Positions 1 through 9,216 of a DNA stretch of 63,731 bases are shown here, one piece after another; within the stretch, counting starts at the first letter, position 1; every line of letters starts with the position of its first letter. A model generated the notes under the pieces. The model was not told the DNA's origin, made no database searches, and saw nothing but the letters and a program-made list of their open reading frames with translations. The position numbers and the translations under genes are program-made. The stretch is taken from contig CANOFW010000018.1 of NCBI GenBank assembly GCA_947565425.1, positions 1 through 63,731 on the forward strand, written 5' to 3'. This DNA comes from an uncultured Lachnospiraceae bacterium (GTDB taxonomy: Bacteria; Bacillota; Clostridia; Lachnospirales; Lachnospiraceae).

Positions 1-52
1 GAGCAGCTGATTTGTAATCAGCAGGTTATCGGTTCGAGTCCGATCATCGGCT
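1..52 (+). tRNA. tRNA-Thr(TGT), 5' part outside window
   Basis: The window opens inside the D-arm. The anticodon stem CTGAT/ATCAG holds loop TTTGTAA, giving anticodon TGT (Thr, ACA codons). The T-arm GTTCGAGTC and the 3' acceptor strand CATCGGC with discriminator T are complete. First of five tRNAs on the same strand. Confidence 0.9.
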
Positions 53-72
53 TGTGTTGAGAGAATCAACTT

Positions 73-146
73 GGACCTTTAGCTCAGTTGGTTAGAGCAA
101 CCGGCTCATAACCGGTCGGTCCTGGGTTCGAGTCCCCGAAGGTCCA
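73..146 (+). tRNA. tRNA-Met(CAT), elongator type
   Basis: Cloverleaf with acceptor GGACCTT/AAGGTCC, anticodon loop CTCATAA (CAT) and T-loop GTTCGAGTC. The first acceptor pair is G-C and the anticodon stem is not the GGG/CCC type of initiators, so elongator Met is the best call. A CAT anticodon modified for Ile AUA reading cannot be excluded from sequence alone. Confidence 0.92.
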
Positions 147-167
147 TTTTTATTAGCTATGATATAT

Positions 168-241
168 GGCCTAGTGGCTCAGTTGGTTAGAGCGCCGCCC
201 TGTCACGGCGGAGGTCGAGGGTTCGAGTCCCTTCTGGGTCG
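168..241 (+). tRNA. tRNA-Asp(GTC)
   Basis: Acceptor GGCCTAG pairs with CTGGGTC including G-U pairs, discriminator G. The anticodon stem CCGCC/GGCGG carries loop CTGTCAC, anticodon GTC. T-arm GTTCGAGTC is intact. Confidence 0.95.
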
Positions 242-243
242 TT

Positions 244-412
244 TGTAGTGAGCCAAGCAAGCTTATCGCAGCTTCGGAGGCAGGGCAAGTGAGTGTATGT
301 CGGTTCTACGAACCGTCATCCCGCGCTAACGCTCGGGTAAGAATGAAAACCCCGAGTTTTAGCTAAGCGAGCTTGCCGCAACTCAGGGTTTTCGTTCTTA
401 ACACTCACTACA
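244..412. repeat. Palindromic multi-hairpin element between tRNA genes
   Basis: The stretch separating tRNA-Asp and tRNA-Val is bounded by the perfect 9-bp inverted repeat TGTAGTGAG (244-252) / CTCACTACA (404-412). Inside, 339-358 pairs with 380-399 as a 20-bp stem with two mismatches, and CCCG-GCTAACG-CGGG forms a smaller hairpin near 320-336. No coding capacity. It looks like a small repetitive element inserted in the tRNA cluster; a processing signal is an alternative. Confidence 0.6.
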
Positions 413-422
413 AGTAACGCGT

Positions 423-495
423 GGGATCTTAGCTCAGCTGGGAGAGCATCTGCCTTACAAGCAGAGGGTCACAGGTTCGAGCCCTGTAGGTCCCA
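423..495 (+). tRNA. tRNA-Val(TAC)
   Basis: Acceptor GGGATCT pairs with AGGTCCC, discriminator A. Anticodon stem TCTGC/GCAGA with loop CTTACAA gives TAC. T-arm GTTCGAGCC is intact. Confidence 0.95.
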
Positions 496-500
496 TTTGC

Positions 501-584
501 GCCGGCGTGGCGGAACTGGCAGACGCGCAGGACTTAAAATCCTGTGGTGGCGACATCGTACCGGTTCGATTCCGGTCGCCGGCA
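501..584 (+). tRNA. tRNA-Leu(TAA)
   Basis: Class II tRNA with a long variable arm (TGGTGGCGACATCGTA region). Acceptor GCCGGCG/CGCCGGC, anticodon stem CAGGA/TCCTG, loop CTTAAAA, anticodon TAA. Last tRNA of the cluster, followed directly by a terminator. Confidence 0.95.
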
Positions 585-595
585 GTTTTGGATTT

Positions 596-634
596 AAGGC
601 TTAACTCTTAATAAAGAGTTAGGTCTTTTTATTT
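596..634 (+). terminator. Intrinsic terminator of the tRNA cluster
   Basis: A 14-bp stem (AAGGCTTAACTCTT / AAGAGTTAGGTCTT with G-U pairs) around a 4-base loop is followed by a T-rich tract. Confidence 0.8.
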
Positions 635-719
635 TCGTCGTATTCGTAGGCTTGCCCACTTTGCGTTAATATGCTAGAATGTATGTGCTTGGAATAAATG
701 GAGAAAAGGAGATCTAATC

Positions 720-1220
720 ATGGCAAAAGTAGGAATTGTAATGGGTAGTGATTCAGATATGCCTATCATGGCGAAGGCGGCAGATGTATTAGAGGAGTTG
801 GGTATTGCTTATGAGATGAAGATTATTTCTGCACATAGGGAGCCGGATGTGTTTTTTGAATATGCAAAATCCGCAGAAGATAAGGGATTTAAGGTGATTA
901 TTGCTGGTGCTGGAATGGCAGCACATTTGCCAGGAATGTGTGCGGCAATCTTTCCGATGCCGGTAATTGGCATTCCTATGCATACCACTTCTCTGGGGGG
1001 AAGAGATTCTCTGTACTCGATTGTGCAGATGCCTTCAGGAATTCCGGTTGCCACCGTTGCGATTAACGGTGGTGCGAATGCAGCGCTTCTTGCTGCTAAG
1101 ATTCTTGCAACTTCAGACGAAGAATTGTTGAGTAGGTTAAAGGATTATTCCAATAAATTAAAAGAACAGGTAGAGGCAAAAGATGCTCATTTGCAGGAAG
1201 TTGGCTATAAGAATTATTAA
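720..1220 (+). CDS. purE: 5-(carboxyamino)imidazole ribonucleotide mutase (PurE)
   Basis: PurE moves the carboxyl group of N5-CAIR to C4, giving CAIR, in de novo purine synthesis in the cytoplasm. At 166 residues it has the usual class I length. The GSDSDMP loop (residues 9-15), SAHREP (37-42) and GAGMAAHLPG (about 63-72) are the substrate-binding motifs. AAAAGGAGATC precedes the ATG. It is first of a purE, purM, purN, purD run on one strand; about 160 bases without a gene separate it from purM, and that stretch shows no clear terminator. The other purine genes are not in the window. Confidence 0.96.
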   Translation: MAKVGIVMGSDSDMPIMAKAADVLEELGIAYEMKIISAHREPDVFFEYAKSAEDKGFKVIIAGAGMAAHLPGMCAAIFPMPVIGIPMHTTSLGGRDSLYSIVQMPSGIPVATVAINGGANAALLAAKILATSDEELLSRLKDYSNKLKEQVEAKDAHLQEVGYKNY

Positions 1221-1384
1221 TGATGCAGGGCTACTGATGTTATTGGATGGAATCATAGGGACAATTTAGATGATTCTGTTCGTGTTATAGTGAACGCATA
1301 AAATGAATGTGTTTCCTATAAGTAGAGTATTATGAAATTTTCAGCAGATTAGAAAATTAATTATTAGAATCAGGAGGAAAAATA

Positions 1385-2410
1385 ATGGATTACAAACATG
1401 CAGGTGTCGACATTGAGGCTGGTTATAAGTCTGTAGAATTGATGAAAAAGCATGTACAGCAGACGATGCGTCCAGAAGTACTAACAAATTTAGGCGGTTT
1501 CTCAGGTGCATTTTCTATGGAGAAATTTAAGGATATGGAAAAACCTACGCTGGTGTCAGGTACGGACGGAGTAGGAACGAAATTAAAACTTGCTTTTTTG
1601 CTGGACAAGCATAATACGATTGGAATTGACTGTGTGGCAATGTGTGTGAATGATATTGCCTGTGCCGGCGGGGAACCATTATTTTTCCTGGATTATATAG
1701 CCTGCGGTAAGAATTTCCCGGAAAAAATTGCGGAAATTGTCAGCGGCGTGGCGGATGGCTGCATCCAGAGTGATGCGGCATTGATTGGCGGGGAGACGGC
1801 GGAAATGCCTGGATTTTACCCGGAGGATGAATACGATTTGGCAGGATTTGCTGTGGGAGTGGTGGACGAGAAGGATATCATTACCGGAGCTGATTTGCAG
1901 GCCGGCGATGTGTTGATTGGCATGGCCAGTTCTGGCGTGCATTCCAATGGATTTTCCTTGGTGCGCAAGATTTTTAAGATGGAGAAAGAGACACTAAATA
2001 CATACCATGATGAGTTGGGTAAGACTTTGGGCGAGGCATTGCTTGCGCCCACGAAGATATATGTGAAAGCGCTGCGCGCTGTCAAAGAGGCGGGAGTGAG
2101 AATAAAAGCATGTAGCCATATCACAGGCGGCGGATTTTATGAAAATGTACCGCGTATGCTGCCGGAAGGAAAACATGCGGTGATTGAGAAGAATAGTTAT
2201 GAGGTTCCGGCAATTTTTAAGATGATGGCGAGAGAAGGCCAGGTAGAAGAGAAAATGATGTACAACACCTATAACATGGGTATCGGCATGGTGTTGGGCG
2301 TTAATGCTGCGGATGTAGAGAAGACAATAGAAGCTATTCGTGCGGCAGGAGAGACGGCGTATGTAATTGGCAAGGTGGAAGATGGAGAAAAAGGAGTAAC
2401 ATTATGCTAA
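1385..2410 (+). CDS. purM: Phosphoribosylformylglycinamidine cyclo-ligase (PurM, AIR synthetase)
   Basis: PurM closes the imidazole ring of FGAM with ATP to give AIR. At 341 residues it has the normal length. Visible motifs are [12 protein letters not shown] (nucleotide-binding loop), [34 protein letters not shown] and [29 protein letters not shown] precedes the ATG. The stop codon lies inside the start of purN (7-base overlap), so the two are probably translationally coupled. A divergent PurM domain fused to a helix-turn-helix domain occurs at 41276-42538; comparing the two shows this copy keeps all the standard motifs. Confidence 0.97.
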   Translation: MDYKHAGVDIEAGYKSVELMKKHVQQTMRPEVLTNLGGFSGAFSMEKFKDMEKPTLVSGTDGVGTKLKLAFLLDKHNTIGIDCVAMCVNDIACAGGEPLFFLDYIACGKNFPEKIAEIVSGVADGCIQSDAALIGGETAEMPGFYPEDEYDLAGFAVGVVDEKDIITGADLQAGDVLIGMASSGVHSNGFSLVRKIFKMEKETLNTYHDELGKTLGEALLAPTKIYVKALRAVKEAGVRIKACSHITGGGFYENVPRMLPEGKHAVIEKNSYEVPAIFKMMAREGQVEEKMMYNTYNMGIGMVLGVNAADVEKTIEAIRAAGETAYVIGKVEDGEKGVTLC

Positions 2411-3036
2411 AGATTGTTGTCTGTGTGTCAGGTGGAGGGACGAATTTACAGGCGATTCTTGACTCTCTTGATAATGGTACAATCACCAACACGGAAGTTG
2501 CCGCGGTCATCAGCAATAATCCGAATGCTTATGCCTTAGAGCGTGCAAGAAAACGTAATATAGACGCAGTCTGTATTTCTCCCAAACAGTTTGAAAATCG
2601 AGACATTTTTAACAGGGCTTTTCTTGAGAAAGTAAATAGTTATCAGCCGGATTTGCTTGTGTTGGCAGGTTTTTTGGTGGTGATACCAGAAATGATGATA
2701 CAGGCGTACCGAAATCGGATTATCAATGTCCATCCGTCTTTGATTCCGTCCTTCTGCGGAACAGGTTATTATGGTTTAAAGGTTCATGAAGGGGCGTTAG
2801 AGCGCGGCGTCAAGGTTACCGGAGCGACCGTGCATTTTGTCGATGAGGGCACGGACACCGGGCCGATTATCCTTCAGCAGCCGGTGATGGTGGAAGCGGG
2901 AGATACGCCGGAGATTTTGCAACGGCGTGTGATGGAGCAGGCGGAATGGAAGATTCTTCCGCAGGCAATTGATTTGATTGCCAATGATAAGGTAACGGTA
3001 GTCAATGGCAGAGTGGTAGTTACGGATAATAGATGA
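2404..3036 (+). CDS. purN: Phosphoribosylglycinamide formyltransferase (PurN)
   Basis: PurN transfers a formyl group from 10-formyl-tetrahydrofolate to GAR. At 210 residues it fits the PurN family. The phosphate-binding loop [10 protein letters not shown] (about residues 9-18), the catalytic NVHPSLIP block (Asn and His of the active site) and [13 protein letters not shown] with the catalytic Asp are present. The start ATG overlaps the 3' end of purM, and GATGGAGAAAAAGGAG supplies the ribosome binding site inside purM. Confidence 0.96.
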   Translation: MLKIVVCVSGGGTNLQAILDSLDNGTITNTEVAAVISNNPNAYALERARKRNIDAVCISPKQFENRDIFNRAFLEKVNSYQPDLLVLAGFLVVIPEMMIQAYRNRIINVHPSLIPSFCGTGYYGLKVHEGALERGVKVTGATVHFVDEGTDTGPIILQQPVMVEAGDTPEILQRRVMEQAEWKILPQAIDLIANDKVTVVNGRVVVTDNR

Positions 3037-3135
3037 GAAAAAGCATGCGTGTATTAATGAAAATATGCATTTATATGTGTGACGATTGAGCTGTTGCGAG
3101 AAGTTTTCGTATGCAGTTATGAAAAGGAGAACAGA

Positions 3136-4407
3136 ATGAAAGTATTGATTGTAGGAAGCGGCGGGCGTGAGCACGCAATAGCCGTTAGTGCGGCAAAGAG
3201 CCCTAAGGTAGATAAAATTTACTGTGCGCCGGGAAATGCGGGCATTGGGCAGATTGCGGAATGTGTGTCTATCGGCGCAATGGAGTTTGATAAATTAGTT
3301 TCTTTTGCCAAAGAGAAGGAAATAGATTTCACGATAATCGGTATGGATGATCCGCTGGTAGGCGGCGTTGTGGATGCTTTTGAGGCGGAGGGACTTACGG
3401 TATTTGGACCCAGGAAAAACGCGGCTATTTTGGAGGGCAGCAAAGCTTTTTCCAAAGATTTGATGAAAAAATACAAGATTCCTACGGCAGCGTATGAGAC
3501 CTTTGATGACCCGGCGAAGGCGCTTGTATATCTCGAAAATGCTAAAATGCCGATTGTGCTGAAAGCGGACGGCCTTGCATTAGGGAAGGGCGTGTTAATC
3601 TGTAAGACCTTGGAGGAGGCGAAAGCTGGCGTCAAGGAGATTATGGAGGATAAGAAGTTCGGTTCTGCCGGAAATCATATGGTAGTGGAAGAGTTTATGA
3701 CAGGGCGCGAAGTATCGGTACTTTCCTTTGTGGATGGCAAGACGATTAAGATTATGTCCTCTGCGCAGGATCATAAACGCGCCAAGGATGGCGATCAGGG
3801 CTTGAATACTGGCGGCATGGGTACATTTTCTCCCAGTCCATTCTACACTCCGGAAGTGGACGAGTTCTGTAAGAAATACATTTATCAGGCAACTGTGGAC
3901 GCTATGGCGGCGGAGGGCAGACCTTTTGTGGGTATTATCTTCTTCGGTTTGATGTTGACGGAGGACGGCCCCAAGGTATTGGAATACAATGCGCGTTTCG
4001 GTGACCCGGAGGCACAGGTGGTACTGCCGCGTATGAAAAATGATATGATGGAAGTAATGGAGGCATGCGTAGAGGGAAGATTGGATGAAATAGATTTGCA
4101 GTTTGAGGACAATGCTGCGGTCTGTGTCGTGTTGGCATCAGACGGTTATCCGGTGTCTTACGAGAAAGGATATGAGATTAAGGGCATGGATAAATTTGAT
4201 ACGCAGGACGGCTATTATTGTTTCCATGCGGGCACAGCGCTCAAAGATGGCAAAATTGTCACCAACGGTGGGCGCGTTCTGGGCATTACCGCCAAGGGAA
4301 ATGATTTAAAAGAAGCGCGTGCAAATGCATATAAGGCAACCGAGTGGGTTACCTTTGACAATAAGTATATGAGAAATGATATCGGAAAAGCGATTGATGA
4401 AGTGTGA
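3136..4407 (+). CDS. purD: Phosphoribosylamine-glycine ligase (PurD)
   Basis: PurD is an ATP-grasp enzyme joining phosphoribosylamine and glycine to GAR. The start ATG at 3136 is chosen because AAAAGGAGAACAGA stands before it and the protein then begins MKVLIVGSGGREHA, the family N-terminus; an in-frame GTG at 3079 would add 19 unrelated residues. At 423 residues the length is normal. GSAGNHMVVEEFMTGREVSV and LEYNARFGDPEAQVVLPR are the ATP-grasp metal and nucleotide motifs. Its 3' end overlaps the next gene. Confidence 0.96.
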   Translation: MKVLIVGSGGREHAIAVSAAKSPKVDKIYCAPGNAGIGQIAECVSIGAMEFDKLVSFAKEKEIDFTIIGMDDPLVGGVVDAFEAEGLTVFGPRKNAAILEGSKAFSKDLMKKYKIPTAAYETFDDPAKALVYLENAKMPIVLKADGLALGKGVLICKTLEEAKAGVKEIMEDKKFGSAGNHMVVEEFMTGREVSVLSFVDGKTIKIMSSAQDHKRAKDGDQGLNTGGMGTFSPSPFYTPEVDEFCKKYIYQATVDAMAAEGRPFVGIIFFGLMLTEDGPKVLEYNARFGDPEAQVVLPRMKNDMMEVMEACVEGRLDEIDLQFEDNAAVCVVLASDGYPVSYEKGYEIKGMDKFDTQDGYYCFHAGTALKDGKIVTNGGRVLGITAKGNDLKEARANAYKATEWVTFDNKYMRNDIGKAIDEV

Positions 4408-5485
4408 AATCAGACGAATCTCCATTTTTGATGAGTTTCAGTGCGCAGGTCAAAGATGTTCCATAAATTGCTGTCAGGGCTGGAAGATTCCCATCAATCA
4501 CGATGTATATATGAAATATCTGCATGAAAAAGGGCTTTTTGGCATAATGCTTCGGGCTTTTTTAAAAAGAGGCGAGCAGACTGCCTTTTTCCGAAGTCCA
4601 TTCGGCAGATGCCCGTTTTGGGGAAACGACCGGCTTTGCAGCATACAGAAAAAGCATGGGGAAGAATACATGCCTGCCGTGTGCGTACAATTTCCACGGC
4701 AGCTGTATAACCTCAGCTTTTTTTGCGAGGAAACATTGTATCTGGCTTGTCCAGAGGCGGTAAAACTTTTTTTGGAATGTGCCTATTCTGATAAGTCGTT
4801 TGAATATCATATAATAGAAAGTGTACCTGAGTATGAAGTCAATACAACGAATGACGATAAGAATTTTCTGGATTATCTGGTGAAATCAAGGGCAGAGTTG
4901 ACGGCAATGCTTAGGGACGGTATGAACTTTGACAGCATGGCAATCCTTGACTATGGAAGGGAAGCGCAGTCTGCCTGCCTTAACATGGCGACCGCAGGCG
5001 GTGGGCTTCCAAGTCCCAGAGATTATTTCTCTGAGGAATGTTATACAATTGGCATAGAGGAAATTAATAAATTGTTTTTTGAAGGATTTTTCCATCCCAA
5101 TTTGGGCATAATCTCTATGTTTCTCCATAAGCTTTGTAAAAAATATGTCAGGAAGATTGGTAAGTTAGGCAAACGCAATCCGAAAGCTGCCGACAAGAAA
5201 TTGTGTGCCTTACAGGATGACTTATATCAGAAACTTCCTGGGCTGGATAAGATGCTCAATCGGTATTTTGAGTATTATTTATTGACTAATTTTCTTGACA
5301 TCTATGAAGATTACAGTTTTACCAGGTGTTTGCTTTACGGAATTGTTAAGACGAAGATGGTGATGCTGTTTCTTGCACTCTATGCGGAAAATAAAGATAG
5401 CATAGATAGGGAAGAAATAGCAAAAATCATTGCTGTGTATGAGAGGAGGGCGCCTCAAATGAAGGACGCCCTGAAAAAATTATAG
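4397..5485 (+). CDS. FliB-like lysine-N-methylase family protein
   Basis: The N-terminal cysteine pattern CAGQRCSINCCQGW (about residues 14-27) followed by a second cysteine set (CPFWGNDRLC) is the metal-binding signature of the flagellin lysine-N-methylase (FliB) family, which methylates lysines of flagellin in bacteria such as Salmonella. The length of 362 residues agrees with the family. The ATG at 4397 is preferred over 4376 because it gives a family-like N-terminus and has GGAAAAG six bases upstream; both overlap the purD end. No flagellar genes lie nearby, so the substrate is unknown. Confidence 0.75.
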   Translation: MKCEIRRISIFDEFQCAGQRCSINCCQGWKIPINHDVYMKYLHEKGLFGIMLRAFLKRGEQTAFFRSPFGRCPFWGNDRLCSIQKKHGEEYMPAVCVQFPRQLYNLSFFCEETLYLACPEAVKLFLECAYSDKSFEYHIIESVPEYEVNTTNDDKNFLDYLVKSRAELTAMLRDGMNFDSMAILDYGREAQSACLNMATAGGGLPSPRDYFSEECYTIGIEEINKLFFEGFFHPNLGIISMFLHKLCKKYVRKIGKLGKRNPKAADKKLCALQDDLYQKLPGLDKMLNRYFEYYLLTNFLDIYEDYSFTRCLLYGIVKTKMVMLFLALYAENKDSIDREEIAKIIAVYERRAPQMKDALKKL

Positions 5486-5494
5486 AAATATATG

Positions 5495-6739
5495 TTATTT
5501 ATCGTATCGGTAATCTGTCACACGTTTTGTCTTTTTCTCACTTCTGGGCAGTGTTCCCACCGGGACAACCGTTATCTTGGGGGTGACGCCGATTCGTGAT
5601 TTGAATAAATTACGAATCTTATCTGTCGCTCCTTCAAAATCTACACGTCCTTCTACCTCCACGGTTACAATCATGATATCTTTATTTTTGGAATCGTCAT
5701 GGGCAATGGTTACGTTGTACTCGCTGGACGCGCCGTCTACAAGCTGCAATAAGTCCTCGATCTGGCTGGGGAACATATTGACGCCGTGAACCTTGAACAT
5801 ATCGTCGCTGCGCCCTTTGATGATATCGAGGCGCGGAAAATGTCTGCCGCAGGGACATGCGCCAGGGATAATCCGTGAAATGTCATGTGTACGGAAGCGC
5901 AGAAGCGGCGCGCCTTCTTTTACCAGGGTAGTAATGACGATTTCACCTTCTTCCCCGTCCGCTACAGGTTTGCCTGTCTTGGGGTCTATGATTTCAATAT
6001 AAATATAATCGTCCCAGTAATGCATGCCAGTTTCGTGCTCGCAGTTGATACCGATACCGGGACCATAAATTTCCGTAAGGCCGTAGATATCGTAGAGCTC
6101 AATGCCGAGATTTTCTTCGATGGTGTTGCGCATTTTCTCACTCCAACGTTCAGAACCGAAGACGCCTTTTTTGAGGCAAATTTTGTCTTTGATGCCACGC
6201 TTGTTTATCTCTTCTGAGAGCAGCAGCGCATAGGAGGAAGTGGCGGTTATGACCGTTGTTTTCAAGTCCTCCATCATCTGTAACTGTTTATCCGTGTTGC
6301 CGGGTCCCATAGGGATGCACATAGCTCCCAATTTTTCACAGCCAGCTTGAAAGCCGATGCCGGCTGTCCATAAGCCGTATCCGGGCGTGATTTGGATGCG
6401 GTCCCGGTTGGTGATACCGGCAGTTTCATAACATCTGGCAAACATAATCGCCCAGTCATCCACGTCCTTTGCGGTGTAGGGGATGATGACCGGTTTGCCG
6501 GTTGTCCCGGAAGAGGAGTGAATACGGACAACGTCTTCATCCGGCACTGCCTGTATGCCGAGTGGATAAGCATTTCTCAAATCATCTTTGCTTGAAAATG
6601 GCAGATTTTCAAAATCTTTCTGGCTATCAATGCCCGTGATACCAAGTTCACGGTAAATTTTGCCGTAGTAGCTGTCGGTTTTTACCAGTCGCTTCACTTG
6701 AGCGTCTATCTGGCTCAATTGTGTATTGTTCAATTCCAT
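5495..6739 (-). CDS. paaK: Phenylacetate-CoA ligase family (PaaK-like)
   Basis: AMP-forming ligase of the ANL superfamily that makes arylacetyl-CoA from arylacetates. HSSSGTTGKPVIIPYT (about residues 93-108) is the P-loop; YGLTEIYGPG is the adenine-binding A5-like motif, and DDMFKVHGVNMFPSQIED marks the C-terminal swivel domain. At 414 residues it is slightly shorter than the 430-440 residues usual for PaaK. It is the last gene of the iorA-iorB-paaK operon, about 45 bases after iorB. In anaerobes with Ior the pair is linked to aromatic amino acid breakdown; direction in vivo cannot be told. The 3' end faces the FliB-like gene with 9 bases between. Confidence 0.92.
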   Translation of the reverse strand: MELNNTQLSQIDAQVKRLVKTDSYYGKIYRELGITGIDSQKDFENLPFSSKDDLRNAYPLGIQAVPDEDVVRIHSSSGTTGKPVIIPYTAKDVDDWAIMFARCYETAGITNRDRIQITPGYGLWTAGIGFQAGCEKLGAMCIPMGPGNTDKQLQMMEDLKTTVITATSSYALLLSEEINKRGIKDKICLKKGVFGSERWSEKMRNTIEENLGIELYDIYGLTEIYGPGIGINCEHETGMHYWDDYIYIEIIDPKTGKPVADGEEGEIVITTLVKEGAPLLRFRTHDISRIIPGACPCGRHFPRLDIIKGRSDDMFKVHGVNMFPSQIEDLLQLVDGASSEYNVTIAHDDSKNKDIMIVTVEVEGRVDFEGATDKIRNLFKSRIGVTPKITVVPVGTLPRSEKKTKRVTDYRYDK

Positions 6740-6783
6740 GAAATTCTATGTCCTTTCTTTAATTATGTTGTAACGATAAAGGT

Positions 6784-7377
6784 TTATGGCAGTGTAGTTT
6801 CCCCAATTTTGACGCCGGCTAGAAATGCGGCTTTGTTCGTCTCGGCAAATTTAGCAGGTACGCGTGCTTCGATTTCATTTAAAACTGTTTCCGCATCAAG
6901 CCCTAATCTGCCAGTGCCTATGGCAACGCCGAGGATGGCGACATTGAAATAGCGTGTGCTGCCAAAATCAGCGCATAGTTTTTTGGCGTCTACCAATATG
7001 CATTGGCATTTTTTTTGCAGATATGTAAGCATATCGCTGCCGTCATAGCCTGTGTCATGTAGCGATTCTGTCACCGGTTTTACCGGCACGCTGTTGACGA
7101 TGACAATACCGTCTTGCTTGAGGTATGCGAGATTGCGCACGGCTTCTGCGGGCTCAAAGGCAAGAAGAACGTCTGCGCTGCCATGGGGAATCATCGGTGA
7201 ATAAGCCTGTTCGCCAATGCGGATGTGGCTTGTGACTGAGCCGCCGCGCTGCGCCATGCCAATGGTCTCGGCGGAGTGAACGGTATTACCAAGATTCATA
7301 GCGGCAGAGGCGATAAGTTTGGATGCAAGGACTGTTCCCTGTCCGCCTACGCCGCAAACTAAAATGTCTTTATTCAT
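6784..7377 (-). CDS. iorB: Indolepyruvate ferredoxin oxidoreductase, beta subunit
   Basis: Gamma-domain subunit (197 residues) of the archaeal/clostridial indolepyruvate oxidoreductase, which with IorA converts arylpyruvates and CoA to arylacetyl-CoA, reducing ferredoxin. GVGGQGTVLAS (about residues 8-18), AQRGGSVTSHIR and the C-terminal NVAILGVAIG are typical. The ATG at 7377 is chosen for its strong GGAGGTGACACTC ribosome binding site; it overlaps the iorA stop by 8 bases, so the two are coupled. An upstream in-frame start at 7398 would add seven residues without benefit. Confidence 0.94.
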   Translation of the reverse strand: MNKDILVCGVGGQGTVLASKLIASAAMNLGNTVHSAETIGMAQRGGSVTSHIRIGEQAYSPMIPHGSADVLLAFEPAEAVRNLAYLKQDGIVIVNSVPVKPVTESLHDTGYDGSDMLTYLQKKCQCILVDAKKLCADFGSTRYFNVAILGVAIGTGRLGLDAETVLNEIEARVPAKFAETNKAAFLAGVKIGETTLP

Positions 7378-9166
7378 GAGTGTCACCTCCAATCGCATTT
7401 ACCGGACAAATTTGGCTGCAAAGCCCGCAACCGGTACAAAGTCCCGGATCAATCGCAACTTTTCCGTCCACGGTGATAAGAGCGGGACAGCCGATTTCGC
7501 GGATGCATTTCTTACACTGGATACATTTGTCAGAAATCTGCATTTGTTTGTCTGGCTTACTGATGGCGATGCATGGGGATTTAAAAATAATGGCTTTGAC
7601 GCCCTTTTGTGAGGCGCACTCTTTTACTGCATGGACGCTCTTGGCAAAGTCAAGAGGGTCTACAGTGACAATTTTGCAAACGCCCATGCCCTCGAGAATT
7701 TTCTCAATGCTGATTTTATCGACGATATGTCCCATCATATTGCGCCCTGTTCCGGGATGGGGCTGGTGTCCGGTCATAGCGGTCGTGGAATTATCCAGCA
7801 CGCAGAGTACCATGTCGGCTTCATTATAAATAGCGTTGACGACCCCAGTCATGCCGGAGGCGAAAAATGTGGAATCTCCGACAAAGGCGAAACAGGTGCT
7901 TTCTGGATCTGTCCAGTGGAAGCCCTGCGCCATGGTGATTCCAGCGCCCATGCACAGGCATGTGTCGACCATATCCAGCGGCATGGCGTTGCCCAGCGTA
8001 TAACAGCCGATATCGCCGCAGAAATAGCTTTTCCGACCCTCCATGGCCTTTTTGACGGCATAGAAGGATGCCCGGTGAGGACAGCCTGCGCACAGCACGG
8101 GCGGTCGCATGGGCAGCGTGGGTGCATCGGAAGAATCTATGCCGGAATTGGCAACGAAATGTCCTAAAAATGAACGCAGCACCTGAGCGGCATAATCTGC
8201 GGAATTTTCACCGCTGGCCGCGATATGTCCGGTTATTTTGCCGTATATCCTGATAGGAAGATTGTGCGTTCCTACAAGTTTTAACAATTCCGATTCAAGA
8301 AAGGGACTTAATTCTTCAAAACATAATACTTCGTCTACACCCTCCAAACATTTGAGAGCAAAATCTTCAGGAAATGGGTAGGGGGTGGAAATCTTGCACA
8401 ATTTTACATCGGGGTAATCTTTTAGATATTCCTTCGCATAGGCATAACTGATTCCCCCGGTAAATACAGCTTTGTTCCCGGAGCCTTCTACGGTATTGCC
8501 TGAGTATGTAGAGAAGTCCTTACCAATCTGGGGATTTCGCTTCTCGATCATAGCGTGGTTGGCAAAGGAAAGGCGTGGAAAAATCACCCATTTTCCGGAG
8601 TCTTTGATAAATCCTTCGTATTGTCTGGGACTGGTTGTTTCACTGATTTCTACAGAGGCATATGCATGGCATACCCGCGTAGTAGGACGGAACAAGACGG
8701 GCGTATGGTATTTTTCAGAATAGTCAAAAGCGTCCTGAATCATGGTAAAAGCTTCTTCCGGCGAGGACGGATCAAATACTGGGATGCGGCAGAAACTGGC
8801 GAACATTCTCGTGTCTTGTTCTGTCTGAGACGAGATAGGTCCCGGATCATCGGCGGATACAATTACCATGCCGCCCTTGACGCCCACATATGCCAGTGAC
8901 ATCAGGGGATCGGAGGCTACGTTTAGCCCGACTTGTTTCATGGTGACCAGTGTTCTTGCGCCGGAATAAGAGGCGCTGGCGGCTACTTCCATAGCTGCTT
9001 TCTCATTTACAGACCATTCTACATGTATAGTTCCCTGCTTGTATTTGCTGATTGTTTCAATAATTTCTGAGGAAGGGGTTCCCGGATAGCCGGACACTAG
9101 ATTAATGCCGGCGGCGAGAGCGCCAAGCGCAATTGCACCGTTCCCCATCACATATTCTTTTTTCAT
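7370..9166 (-). CDS. iorA: Indolepyruvate ferredoxin oxidoreductase, alpha subunit
   Basis: Catalytic thiamine-diphosphate subunit (598 residues). From N to C it shows the pyrimidine-binding domain with GYPGTPSSEI, the CAGCPHRASFY motif, the TPP/Mg block GDSTFFASGMTG with VLDNSTTAMTGHQPHPGTG, and two C-terminal 4Fe-4S motifs (CIQCKKCIREIGCP and CTGCGLCSQICP). The ATG at 9166 follows AAAGGAGATTGCC and gives the family start MKKEYVMGNGAIA; longer in-frame extensions cross the promoter. It probably oxidises transaminated Phe, Tyr or Trp. Confidence 0.96.
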   Translation of the reverse strand: MKKEYVMGNGAIALGALAAGINLVSGYPGTPSSEIIETISKYKQGTIHVEWSVNEKAAMEVAASASYSGARTLVTMKQVGLNVASDPLMSLAYVGVKGGMVIVSADDPGPISSQTEQDTRMFASFCRIPVFDPSSPEEAFTMIQDAFDYSEKYHTPVLFRPTTRVCHAYASVEISETTSPRQYEGFIKDSGKWVIFPRLSFANHAMIEKRNPQIGKDFSTYSGNTVEGSGNKAVFTGGISYAYAKEYLKDYPDVKLCKISTPYPFPEDFALKCLEGVDEVLCFEELSPFLESELLKLVGTHNLPIRIYGKITGHIAASGENSADYAAQVLRSFLGHFVANSGIDSSDAPTLPMRPPVLCAGCPHRASFYAVKKAMEGRKSYFCGDIGCYTLGNAMPLDMVDTCLCMGAGITMAQGFHWTDPESTCFAFVGDSTFFASGMTGVVNAIYNEADMVLCVLDNSTTAMTGHQPHPGTGRNMMGHIVDKISIEKILEGMGVCKIVTVDPLDFAKSVHAVKECASQKGVKAIIFKSPCIAISKPDKQMQISDKCIQCKKCIREIGCPALITVDGKVAIDPGLCTGCGLCSQICPVNAIGGDTHE

Positions 9167-9187
9167 GGCAATCTCCTTTTTTGTATC

Positions 9188-9216
9188 ATTATAAAGGATT
9201 CTGTCGCGGGGGGCAA
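9188..9216 (-). promoter_or_regulatory. Promoter of the iorA-iorB-paaK operon
   Basis: Read on the minus strand: -35 TTGCCC (9211-9216), 17-base spacer, -10 TATAAT (9188-9193). Transcription would start about 9181, only some 15 bases before the iorA start codon, leaving room for the AAAGGAG ribosome binding site and no leader control element. Confidence 0.7.

Noticed and set aside
7631-8167. Long open frame opposite iorA
   Set aside because: It is the shadow of a GC-richer coding gene on the other strand; no ribosome binding site and no family resemblance, while iorA has complete TPP and ferredoxin motifs.
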